Made by a program: the position numbers and the translations under genes
Source: Episyrphus balteatus
Taxonomy: Eukaryota; Arthropoda; Insecta; Diptera; Syrphidae
Direction of reading: 5' to 3'
Assembly: GCF_945859705.1 (NCBI RefSeq)
Contig: NC_079136.1
Location: 79,794,867 to 79,858,866, forward strand
Length of the DNA: 64,000 bases
Notes under the pieces: generated by a model
The model's input: the letters and a program-made list of their open reading frames with translations, nothing else
What the model was told of the DNA's origin: nothing
Databases searched by the model: none
Shown here: in pieces, positions 23,859 to 33,900 of the stretch
Layout of the letters: each line of letters opens with the position of its first letter
Numbering within the stretch: position 1 is the first letter of the stretch

Positions 23859-24765
23859 CAGTAGCGTATCCAGAAAAAATTTTGGAGGGAGCTTGAAAAT
23901 TTTTCAAAAATGTTTTAGGTAGAGGGTAAACATTTTACAAAAACAGCAAGAAGTTGAGTCATCCTTAAAAAAACACTTTATATTGTTCGAACTTTGTCAT
24001 TTGCTGAATTCAAAACTGTGTCGTTTTTGAACTATACTCGTCCCTCTTTTCGATATAAACGCCCATGTTACACAATTCGACCGAAAGTGAATTGAAATTA
24101 CTTTTCAATTTCACGTGAAATAAAATACTATATTCTTCATTTCGATTGATTTCGAAAAATTTGGAAATTGCTTCGAACTGTCAAAAAAATGATCATCCAT
24201 TTTTATTTTTTTTCTGAAGTTAAAAAATTGCTGCTTTGAACATGGATGATATTTTATCGGCAAGTGTAATGAAAAAAAAGCAGAATTTAAAAGAAAAAAA
24301 AAGAAGACACATTTTGCGAAAAAAATCAAAAATGTATTATTTCAAATTTTTAAAGATAAATTAATAAGGTATAGTGTAAAGCGAATGAGGTTGGAAACAA
24401 ACAGGCAGTGTGCATTCCCCAGTGTTCCTGGAGAACTGCAAACACAGGTGTTTGCAACAAAGTTAATTGAATTGGATCAGAAAATCTAAATTGATGAAAA
24501 ATGCAGAACACCTAATTTCACTTTCGGCAAGTGAATGCGCAAAACTAATTTTCAATGAAATTATTTTTTATGTTTAATCCGAAATACCTATGTATGTATA
24601 TATTTTTTCGTCATATGTTGCTTTTTTAATCCAAATTTGAAGTGCAAACTGGAATTTGCTAAAAGAAGCCACTAGTTATGTTGACCCTTAAGATTTTGAG
24701 ATATCAAAATAATGGATAAAAAGTTTTTTGAGCCCCCCTCAGCCCCCTCCCTCAATACGCCACTG
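23859..24765. mobile_element. Non-autonomous hAT-like element with perfect 8-bp duplication
   Basis: GTGAGTAC occurs immediately outside both ends (23851-23858 and 24766-24773). The termini are CAGTAGCGTATCCAG on the left and, on the complementary strand at the right, CAGTGGCGTATTGAG followed by a G-rich run. An 8-bp duplication and a CAGTGGCG-type terminus are characteristic of hAT transposons. The 907-bp body has only short frames and no BED finger or transposase motif, so it depends on another element to move. An internal CGAAAGTGAATTGAAATT block is partly mirrored near 24520. Confidence 0.85.
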
Positions 24766-24773
24766 GTGAGTAC

Positions 24774-25760
24774 AATATTCGAATACTTCGGAAATTCTAC
24801 ATAAATTTCATATTCTTACGATTTCTCTATAAAACATTAGACGTAAAAAAGCTCTAGCGACACAAAAAAGAGGTGTGTCTACAGAGGGATAAAACGGATT
24901 TATACCAATTAAATTCTAATTCAATTCAAATGCCTATCTGATATTAAATATTATTAATAAATTATTTTGGATTCAGCACACCGAAGTTTTCAAATGCGCC
25001 AAATATGAACAATGTATTTTTCTTATTCCTTTTTTTCTATATTATCCGGTTCTTCATAAAACAACTACCTACATTTTAATATCCACATGCATGTACCTAC
25101 CTACTGTTAATATAACCGTGACGAAAAAATAAACAGAGAATATTAAATTAGACACAAACATAACATTATAAAGATAGAATATGTTATTTAGTTAAAAGGA
25201 ATTAAATATTTAACATGACACTCTCTGAAAGGATGTTCGAAATTAAAGTTTCATTGTTCTTTAAAGCAGACGAAATGGAAACACAACATTTCTCCATTTA
25301 AGTGGGAAACAAAGACATGTACAGAATTAAAAAATAAATGGAGCAGACAAAAACAGAGAAATTACAACATAAATAAGAAACAATTTTCCCAGAGAAAATG
25401 TTATTTGATTTGGACGGAATTTGTTTTTTTTTTTTCATTTAAAAGAATTTAACTTTACAAAGGGAGTTCATTTTTCAATTCGTAAAAAGTTATTTGTATA
25501 TATACATATTATAAACATTATATTCGAAAATTACTCACATCAAAATAAAGAACGAAATTGTTCACTGTGTTGTGGGAACTTATTGTTATGTCTGGCATGA
25601 CCCATTAAATTGGACATTCAAAAAGGAAGTATCTCAAAGGAAATGTGATGTATTAAACATCCATTGAAAAATAAAAAAAAAAAAATAAACAATAAAAAAA
25701 TTCTCACACGAAAAAAAAGCTGGTTACTTATTTAAGCTTAAAAATGACAAAGATTGAAAT
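24774..25760. other. AT-rich gene-free stretch
   Basis: No feature was supported. The line around 24845-24895 (CTCTAGCGACAC, CTACAGAGGGATA) is weakly related to the element at 20.1-20.3 kb. Confidence 0.45.
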
Positions 25761-25997
25761 TTAGGGACCTAAATGACAACCCCTTTGATTGTAACGTACA
25801 GTTCCACTTCCGCTAGAGAGGCAAGCAATAGAGTCTCCCATAATGATAAAAGGGATGTAAATTGACTCATGAAATCTATATGTACATATTATACCTATAG
25901 CAGCACCCAGCACGATCATCAGAGAAATAAAGAAAATTCGAAGGGACAAAATGTTTGGCGACACAAGGTCAAAACGTAATAATAATGCAATAATCAA
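25761..25997 (-). CDS. Coding-like island, membrane-segment frame, unknown
   Basis: A 78-codon minus-strand frame with mixed codon use. A basic-flanked hydrophobic stretch (LRIFFISLMIVLGAAIGIIC) forms one likely membrane helix; a second weaker one includes IYIPFIIMGDSIACL, followed by a polar tail with SSGSGTVRYNQRG. It differs from the K- and F-rich frames typical of this window. No family was recognised, no splice sites are convincing, and a fossil receptor or transporter exon is only a guess. Confidence 0.25.
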   Translation of the reverse strand: MIIALLLRFDLVSPNILSLRIFFISLMIVLGAAIGIICTYRFHESIYIPFIIMGDSIACLSSGSGTVRYNQRGCHLGP

Positions 25998-26075
25998 ATT
26001 TATTGAATTTTAGTTGGACCATGAGGCTTATAATAATACAAAATAAATATGTTTTTTTTTATAATGACGCTAAAA

Positions 26076-26177
26076 TTAATCTTTAACATTGAGTGCTTCA
26101 TCTTCTATTCTCCAAAACCAGTATCTAATTGGCCCCCAACGTGAAGAAAAATCCATGGATAATAATAATTGAAGCAT
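26076..26177 (-). CDS. Coding-like island, possible terminal exon, unknown
   Basis: After an acceptor-like pyrimidine tract (TGCTGTTCTCAG) on the minus strand, 33 codons run from MLQLLLSMDFSSRWGP through WFWRIEDEALNVKD to a stop. The mixed composition with three tryptophans is unlike random AT-rich frames. It lies 80 bp upstream, on the same strand, of the island at 25761-25997. No product is recognised, and it may be part of the same fossil. Confidence 0.2.
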   Translation of the reverse strand: MLQLLLSMDFSSRWGPIRYWFWRIEDEALNVKD

Positions 26178-26429
26178 CTGAGAACAGCAATTTTTAAATT
26201 TATTTACTAAATTTGTAAATGAATTTTTACTAGCCAACCCAGCCCTCGAAATTCGAGTGCCAATTTCTTTATTTTTTTTATTTGCAACAATTTTGAACAC
26301 AATTATACCAAAATAGTTTCTTTATTTTGTATAGTATTTGTTGTTGTTTTCTTGCGATTAACTACACTTTTTGAAGAAAAAATACACAGGAATATATAGT
26401 ATAAATATACCTACTTTTTGATATATTTT

Positions 26430-27015
26430 AAATAGCATTATTTGTTTTTGGAAAAAACTACAAAAATTGTTTTTGCAACCAAAATCTAAGCTTTCTGCAT
26501 AATTTTTTCAAATTTTGCGGACGGAAAAACTATGAAACTATGAGTTTGAAAATTTTCACTTTTTGACTTTTTGCAAAAAGTGGCCATTGTAGTTACCTAT
26601 ATATACCTTAAAGGCTTAACTACAAAGACTTAAAAAGTGAAAAAGTGGGAAATTTACAAAATTAATTTTTTTAAATTTATTTCTAGCGCTATTTGTTTTT
26701 GGAAAAAACTACAAAAATTTTTTTTGAAACCAAAAAATAAGCTTTTTGCATCCTTATCTTTTATTTTGTTGTCGTAAAAACTGTCACAAAATGAGTTTGA
26801 AATCTATCACTTTTTGACTTTTTGCAAAAAGTGGCCGTTGTTGTTATTCCTATCAAACCGTAACTACATTGGCTCAAAAAGTACAAAAGTGAAAATTTTC
26901 AAACGCATTTTTGTATGGTTTTTCGGGCTAGAAAATTAAAGGTATAACAACAACGGCCACTTTTTAAAAAGTCAAAAAGTGAAAATTTTCAAACTCATTT
27001 TGTGACATTTTTTCA
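26430..27015. mobile_element. Cluster of piggyBac-like MITE copies
   Basis: At least three partial or complete units related to the element at 9354-9567 are stacked here. Marks are GCAAAAAGTGGCC at about 26572 and 26825, its mirror GGCCACTTTTTAAAAAG at about 26956, and CTACATTGGCTCAAAAAGT at about 26864. Another end is TTAACTACAAAGAC at 26616. Adjacent copies face both ways, making nested palindromes. No transposase. Confidence 0.6.
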
Positions 27016-28181
27016 GAAATTAAAAATTTTTACTTTGAATTTAACCCACCGATTTCGGCGGATTAGCTGCGGGTCAACTTCGGTTCAAGCATGAATGTGG
27101 CTATTTTTACATATATGGACCTTTAACCATACTTCAAGCTATGCTTCCGATTTCAGAAGATAAAAGTTGCTGATCCACGGATTAAATATTTGTACAACTG
27201 GCCCTAAGGAACAAAAAAGAAATTTTTGTTAGTTTTCCCTGAACCTCATACGAAAAACGCTTTGTCATGCGGCATTTGGTGTGCGACAAAATATTAGGGC
27301 CTTTTATGCAATAATGTAAACGTCTCAAAGTGAAAACTTGGTAAAATGGTCAAGGAACTGTCAAATTCCTATGTCCTTTCAATAGAGAAAAGGACGAAGA
27401 TAGATTTCATTGGTTTCATTATTCAGGTTTTGAGTGATTTTATATAAAAATACTGCAAAGCAAAAATGTATGGTATAACCTTTGGTGTAGGTTACCTTTT
27501 TTTTATAATCAAAAGTGTTTACAAAAGATTGGGCCTTAGTAATAGACTCGATTTTAATAGAATAAGATTTTAACAAAAAAATTCATGGTAAATTCTAAGT
27601 TCTAAACTTAGTTAACTAAAACAATGAAAGTTAAACACAGTTAACATGCAATCTTAAAACAACGCACCAATGTGAAACCACCTTAATGTTTTTTGATTTT
27701 CGCTGAATGCTTTAATTCATTCATTCATTCAGTCATGAATGACATTTCATTCCAGTCGATTGGAAATTTTTCAACAATTATTCCAGTTGTTTTTGTTTTG
27801 TTTTTTTTTTTATATCTAATTTTAATTTGTTTAATTTCGGTATATCGGTTGAAAAAAAGTAAAAAAAAAATTAATTCTGCACTTGTAGAAGTCATTCGCT
27901 TTAGTTCGGTATATAATTTACGCCCCTTCGGTTTTTGTGGGCCCGGTATTTTGTACCACAAAAACCATGTTCGAAGTTTTATTATATGATGATGATAATT
28001 TCGAGCCAATTATCATTGGACAATAGCAGTAACTGAATGGCGCCCAATGCAAAACAAGAAAAATAATAATTAATTGATTTTCAACAACTTTTAAATATTG
28101 ATCCACTGTTTTAGTATAAATAATGTATATTGTATAATATTTAACAACGCCTGGTGGGCATATTAGCTAGTATCTAACATG
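27016..28181. other. AT-rich stretch
   Basis: No gene was supported. The patch 27045-27180, with CACCGATTTCGGCGGATTAGC and GCGGGTCAACTTCGG, is less AT-rich and may be a fossil, but no frame was recognised. Confidence 0.45.
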
Positions 28182-29146
28182 CACTAGCCCAAAAAATTTA
28201 GGGAACAAAAAAAAAATCATTTTTTTTAGTGATTTTCGAAAGGCTGTATCTCAGTAAAAAATGTTTGTATCATGACAAAACAAAAAGCATGTGAAAGCTA
28301 CATTCTTCTAGTTTTAGAATTTTATGACTACATACATATTTTATTTCAAATATTAAAATAGCTAAATCGCTAGAAATGTTTACGAAATAAAATTTTCAAA
28401 ATGTTTTTTGTTTTTACTTTTCTCTTAAAAAAGTGGGAAAATTTTTACTGATAAAATGATTATTATTTTTAAAAAGGCTATTTATTGGAATTTATGATTT
28501 TTTTTGTTTCAAACTTTTACGATTTTTTTAAGACTGCAATATCAGTTTTCAAATAAAAAACCATACTTTTGACTTTGACTATCAATATCTCAACAACGGA
28601 TCATTTTACAGAAAATTCAGGGATACATTTAAAAACTTCATTCAATTTTCTACAAAAAAATTTGGTTTGCTTTGCTAAACAAAATAATGTTTTCTTATTT
28701 TTGAAATCAATTTAGAAAAGCTATCAAAATATTAATTTTTACAATTTTTTAGAAAATGTACTGCTATTTTTTATTTATGGGTGAGAAGATTAAACTGAGG
28801 CTTAATTTTATTGAAGATTAAGATACCTGAAATTAATTTTCAAAGTTACAGATTTATTCATTGAACAGTTTTTCTTTTGTGAGGGTTTGAACTTTTGAGA
28901 TGAAATAAAACACCATATTTTTTCAGCTCTAAATGACTTACTTCTAATCACTTTTTTATAAGCAAAATCAATTTTTTTTTGTTTATTTGAACCTTATCAA
29001 TAAAAAATTAAAAGTTAAAAAAAAAGTTAAATTTTTAAAATTTTTGTTTTGTCATGATACGATAATTTTTTACTGAGGTACAGTCCTCCGAAAATCACTA
29101 AAAAAAATCAAGATTTTTTTTGTTCCCTTAATTTTTTGGGCTAGTG
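28182..29146. mobile_element. Decayed mariner/Tc1-like foldback element
   Basis: Terminal inverted repeats start CACTAGCCCAAAAAATT on the left and mirror it as AATTTTTTGGGCTAGTG at the right end. Similarity continues inward through AGTGATTTTCG, CTCAGTAAAAAAT and CATGACAAAACAAAAA, and weakly across most of the 965 bp. The right flank is TA and the left is TG, one change from a TA duplication. No open frame survives. Confidence 0.7.
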
Positions 29147-30813
29147 TATAAATGAAAATTTAAATTATTAAGCTTTTAGTTTTTATATAAAAAAATTTAA
29201 AATTTCAAGAAACATTTACCCTAAGAACAAATACCTGCTACCCATAAATTCAGCCATAATATTGTAGGTAGTCAAAATTAGTAATGTACCGCATAAGTAA
29301 ATGTTCTTCATGAAATAATATTCAAACTCGTCTATTGTATGATTTCACGTGCTAAAATTTATCTTTTAATCTACAAATTAATACTATGTATACTCTTTGG
29401 TCTAGTCCATTGAAAATATTATGTTCTATTAATAAGACTAAAGCTGCCTACATAATTTTATAAACCATCGATCGAAACAACGTTTTATAATCCGAAAAGT
29501 TAATTTAATTAGTTTTAATTGAATGTTCTTGTTTCTTATTTTTTTTTTCTTGGGATTAATTATGTTTTTAGACTGAGTTCAGAAAAACATCACCTTAATA
29601 ACAAATTTGTTTTTCCAAAAAACAAAACTAATCTCTGACTTAAGAAAAACATTTTATACGCCTCTTGGTCTTAATCCAAACAATAAAGTTTTTTTTATTT
29701 TTTTTTTTTTAAGAAGCAATTTTGTTTGGTTTGTTTTGTTTTTCAATTAAATTTTCCTGGAAAAAACAACAACGGCCGCGTTAGTAAAAATTAACATCTT
29801 AAGCTTTATTTGAAATCATTATTCTGAAATAAGAACGTACAACATTTTCAATGTTCTCAAAGTTGTAGTTACGTAGGTGCCTACCTATGTTTGGTTTTTA
29901 TAGGCATCAGAAAATGCCTTAGAATCGCATTTTTTTCTAATTAGCAATCAGGCGAAAGGGATGGTTTAATGAAGTGAAATATCTTGTTGTTGGTTTTTCC
30001 ATACCTTGGCATACTCTGTATAATGTCAGTAAGTTAAACGAAGCAAATTAACATCCAAAGCAACACGAACAATAAAAGCATTTAAGTTGATATCCTGATG
30101 TTGGCTTTGTGCGCGTATAATGAGGATATCACAGGCAGATTCTTCTTACAAGAGTTCTTCTTTTCTTATGTATATTCCCTCAGGGAGTTAGAATAACAAA
30201 AATGAAAACTCAAATTCTATATCCTTATGAAATTTATGGACGACATACTTTTTGGCAAAGTAAATTTTGTTGTTTAGTTTTCTTAGGATAATTTTATGGA
30301 GTAAGATGAATCGGGTTTTTTTGTTTTTCTTGTTTTCTGTTTTTTTTTTTTTTCTTAGATTATGGAACACCAGAGGACAATTTCCTTTCAATGTTGAAGA
30401 TCTCAAAATAACAGTACCTAATTTGTGTTTGGGGATCAAAAAGGGAAAAGAATATCAAACTCGAAAAATTAGAAATTCTAACGATGATGGTGGGTAAATT
30501 GTATATTCACAAAAATATATAAGAGAAATATTTTTAAAAAAGTTGATTGAAGAAAGATTTTATAACATCGTTACTTAAACAAATTTGTTATTCGCTAACG
30601 AAAATTATATTTAAAGTTTATAAGTTGTTGCGTGAAATTTATTTCATGGAATTTTTGGGTGAAAATTTTGGGGAATATTCACACTAAATAGAACCATAAA
30701 TCGTGTATTCAACAATATTTTATGCCTGCACTTATTTTGCAAAATTATTTAAAAAAATAAAATCTAATCAGGACCCCACGAGAAATTAGGTAGTAAAAAA
30801 AAACCTGATTAGG
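29147..30813. other. AT-rich gene-free stretch
   Basis: No feature was supported. The poly(T) runs at 29690-29712 and 30340-30354 are low complexity. Confidence 0.5.
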
Positions 30814-30815
30814 TA

Positions 30816-32430
30816 TACACTTCGCGTCACTTGAATAGAAACAACATTTTTTCTTTAGAAAATAGCGATTGGTGCTTTGGTGAGGTAACTTAGTAGATTT
30901 TTGGTTTTGCATTTTCAAAGAGGAACTTTTAACAAACAATGTTGTAAAAACAAAAAACCCAAAACAGAAACCGTATGGCTTCTAGTTGCGTTTTTTCGCA
31001 TTACCTCACAAAAAACAGTGTTTTTTTTGCGTCACTTGAATAGAAACAAGCTCTTAAATTAGATAAAAATGATGAAAAATCATGGAAAACACTAATTATA
31101 GTAAAGCAATATTAAGCTTTGACATTATTTGCACATTATAACCAATTATGGGCTACGAGCTACCAATAGGCACCACAGAAAATGCATAAATAGAATTTAA
31201 CATTGAAAATGCACTTCTACTGTACACAATCGTGGACCTAATTGGAGAAAGTGATAAAAGTGTTTAGTAACTTCTTACAAATTAAGAAAATGACATTTTC
31301 TACAATTTAAGGATTGAATAAGTGAAATAAACTTTCGTTTTTATCCGGAATGCATCTGTTTTGTTTTTATTGCGTTGTTTTTTCTTGAACTATCCTTGTG
31401 CAATCTCTAAGACGGTTGTTCTTCCACGTTCCTAAACTTGCCAAGAGCTTCTACCATTATTTCTTTGTAAAAGTTAGCATCTGTTTTTGAAGCGTGAAGC
31501 TTCAATTTTGCTATTGCACATCATTAAAACAAAGCGTATTACTATAACACATTTTAGTGCAATGTATTGGCGATGCGATTAAGGTTATTCTTTTATAAAC
31601 CAATGAAATAGGGCTAATATTAACGTGGTCCATCTGAGTTGGTATGTTTTCCTTTAAAAAACCACTCTTTACCCCACTACTTTTCAGTTCGAATGCAACT
31701 ATAAAATAGTTAACTTTTTTGTAATCTTAGTAGAACTTAAAATGTTGTTATTTTGCATTTTGAGGCTTTTTTAATGTTGTGCACCTTTTATAACTTCCAG
31801 GATGGAACACACCAACACGTTTCCATCGCACTATCACCACGTTTTTGACCGATTTTAGCGGCAAAGTGAAGAAAATTGCAGCTAGTTTTTAAGTTATTTT
31901 TTTCTCTGCTCGTGACTTGGGTCTCAAATGTCTTATTTTTTGATTTGATCACTAGTTTCCGATACTTAAAAAATTATCTCATCCAAATTTGGCAAATTTT
32001 CCAATATCTTTCTCGATTTTGCATAGTGCAGGTGCATTTCCAATGTTAGCTGCTATTTATGCATTTTCTGTGGTGCCTATTGGTAGCTCGTAGCCCATAA
32101 TTGGTTATAATGTGCAAATAATGTCAAAGCTTAATATTGCTTTACTATAATTAGCGTTTTCCATGATTTTTCATCATTTTTATCTAATTTAAGAGCTTGT
32201 TTCTATTCAAGTGACGCAAAAAAAACACTGTTTTTTGTGAGGTAATGCGAAAAAACGCAACTAGAAGCCATACGGTTTCTGTTTTGGGTTTTTTGTTTTT
32301 ACAACATTGTTTGTTAAAGGTTCCTCTTTGAAAATGCAAAACCAAAAATCTACTAAGTTACCTCACCAAAGCGCCAATCGCTATTTTCTAAAGAAAAAAT
32401 GTTGTTTCTATTCAAGTGACGCGAAGTGTA
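30816..32430 (-). mobile_element. Decayed Tc1-like transposon with IR/DR ends
   Basis: A 1615-bp element flanked by TA (30814-30815 and 32431-32432), with arms of about 400 bp (30816-31222 and about 32030-32430). Each arm carries two copies of GCGTCACTTGAATAGAAACA: outer at 30824 and inner at 31029 on the left, inner 32197-32217 and outer 32402-32422 on the right. The ~205-bp spacing of paired repeats matches the IR/DR layout of Tc1 relatives such as Sleeping Beauty. Length and TA duplication fit Tc1. The transposase gene inside is wrecked. The arms have stayed very similar to each other. Confidence 0.85.
31400..31930 (-). pseudogene. Remnant of Tc1-like transposase
   Basis: On the minus strand, within one frame broken by a stop, LAAIFFTLPLKSVKNVVIV is followed by RWKRVG, then KRCTTLKKP. 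This matches the pattern of the paired-type helix-turn-helix of Tc1 transposases, where a helix ending in a variant of L-P-x-S-T-V is followed by a helix ending in K-x-W-K-x-x-G and a basic GRP-like region. Further downstream (plus 31440-31520) KTDANFYKEIMVEALGKF resembles the stretch before the second catalytic aspartate. About 200 codons between them are missing. Stops and a large deletion show it is dead. Confidence 0.5.
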
Positions 32431-32432
32431 TA

Positions 32433-32534
32433 AATAAAATATAACTAAGCAATTAGATCTCAAAGAAACTCTATAGGGTTTCAATGATTATGAATAAAGC
32501 TTTAAAAGACTCGATGAATTTGGAGAAATTTTTT
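32433..32534. other. Spacer after the Tc1-like element
   Basis: A short AT-rich spacer with no feature. Confidence 0.4.
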
Positions 32535-32905
32535 AAAAATCCCGAAAACTCAAAATCCTGAAAGTCCAAAATTTCGCAAATCCTAAATCCTGAAAACCCA
32601 GAATCCTGAAAACCCAAAATCCCAAAAAATTATGTAAAATTTTTGAATTGTTATTAAGTTGGTGTTTTATATTATGTTTCAGTTAAAAATTCAGTAAACA
32701 GAACATTTAAAAAAGTTTTTTTTGCTAATTCTGTTTTATTTTTGGCATTTTGGACTTTCTGGATTTTCGGGATTTTGGTTTTTCGTGATTCTAGGTTTTC
32801 GATAATTTGGATTTTCGAGATTTTGTGTGTTTCAGGAATCTAGTTTTTCGGAATTCTGGGTTTTCTGGATTCTGGATTTTAGGGATTCAAAATTTCGGGA
32901 TTGTG
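32535..32905. repeat. Inverted minisatellite (AAAATCCTGAAAACCC / GGATTTTCGGGATTTT)
   Basis: About 32538-32630 holds tandem units like CCTGAAAACCCAGAAT. About 32750-32902 holds the complementary-type units TCTGGATTTTCGGGATTTTGG. The two arrays face each other across about 120 bases, so they can pair as a hairpin of irregular repeats. Unit length is near 15-17 bases. No coding capacity. Confidence 0.7.
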
Positions 32906-33029
32906 TCCGTGTCCATAGGTAAAATATAACAGAAAAACCGTGTGAAAAACATAATACATGTTGATATTTTGGATGTATTTTTTAGATGAATCACTGACAA
33001 AGAATCCATAAAATTCTTAAAAATACTTT

Positions 33030-33900
33030 TATTAAATGGGTGTTTTTTTTTTAGGTTTCGGGTTATATTTAAGGAGGGTATCACGACAGATGGCATACAT
33101 TGTGTTAATTTTTTAAAATTGCTGAAAAGGTTGTTTCGTTTGTTATAAGAACTATAAGAATCTTAAGAGTTTATAAAGTTATTTTGAGTGATAGGGTGTT
33201 TTTTTTTAAGATAAAAGTCAGAATTAGTACTAAAATGACTAAAACTAAAACAAAAATGGTACCCCAGTGAAAATTGATAAAAAATTAAATTTCTTATATT
33301 CTATAAGAAGTCTATACAAATATTTATGGTTAAAGGTTGTTTCTTTTTTTTTTTTTGAAATTATTAACGGACTTAAAACTTTGATAACGAACTTATTTTT
33401 TTTATCTGAAAGGGTGTTTTTTGAGGTATAAGGAAAGCGTGGGCTTATTGCGAAAACTAGCTCAGAGAAAAAAATAGTCAATATCGGGATAAATATTTTA
33501 AGTAGTTAAAAAATGGTTATTTGTGACTATTTAAATAGTCAATTAATGACAATTTATAATAGTTATCCCGGTTTTAACTAGTTGTTTCTCTGAGTGTAAG
33601 TACCATATTATGAGATTGGAAACAAGAATTTGAAGTATCTATAAGAAACCAAAAATAAAATGTATTTTTGAATGAAAGAGTGTTATTTTTTGTTGTTCAT
33701 AGTTGTCATGGTAAGGGTATTTTTTTATAAATAAGCTCGAATGCGTATCATTTATACCATTTTACCATTATCGGATTTTCATAATTTCCCAAAAAAACAC
33801 CCCCTCATCCAATATTTTTTGTATAACGATCAAAGATCCAAACTTTGATCTTTATTCTTAGAGCAAACTTTTTGCCAAGGTGTATGAAGGTAACATTTTT
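33030..33900. repeat. Degenerate repeats carrying GGGTGTTTTTTT
   Basis: GGGTGTTTTTTTT-like blocks occur at about 33037, 33194 and 33411, a weaker one near 33678, and the mirror AAAAAAACACCCCC at 33792, with irregular spacing of about 155-270 bases. The same block appears at 20.5, 49.6, 52.75 and 53.2 kb. It looks like stacked fragments of one dispersed family. Confidence 0.45.
33461..33594. mobile_element. Small MITE-like palindrome with CTCAGAGAAA ends
   Basis: CTCAGAGAAA at 33461 mirrors TTTCTCTGAG at the right end, with CGGGATAA near both arms and a perfect central palindrome, TGACTATTTAAATAGTCA. Total length is 134 bp. It is non-coding. Confidence 0.6.

Noticed and set aside
32535..32630. 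CRISPR-like regularly spaced repeat
   Set aside because: Units are adjacent and degenerate with no unique spacers, and the DNA is eukaryotic.
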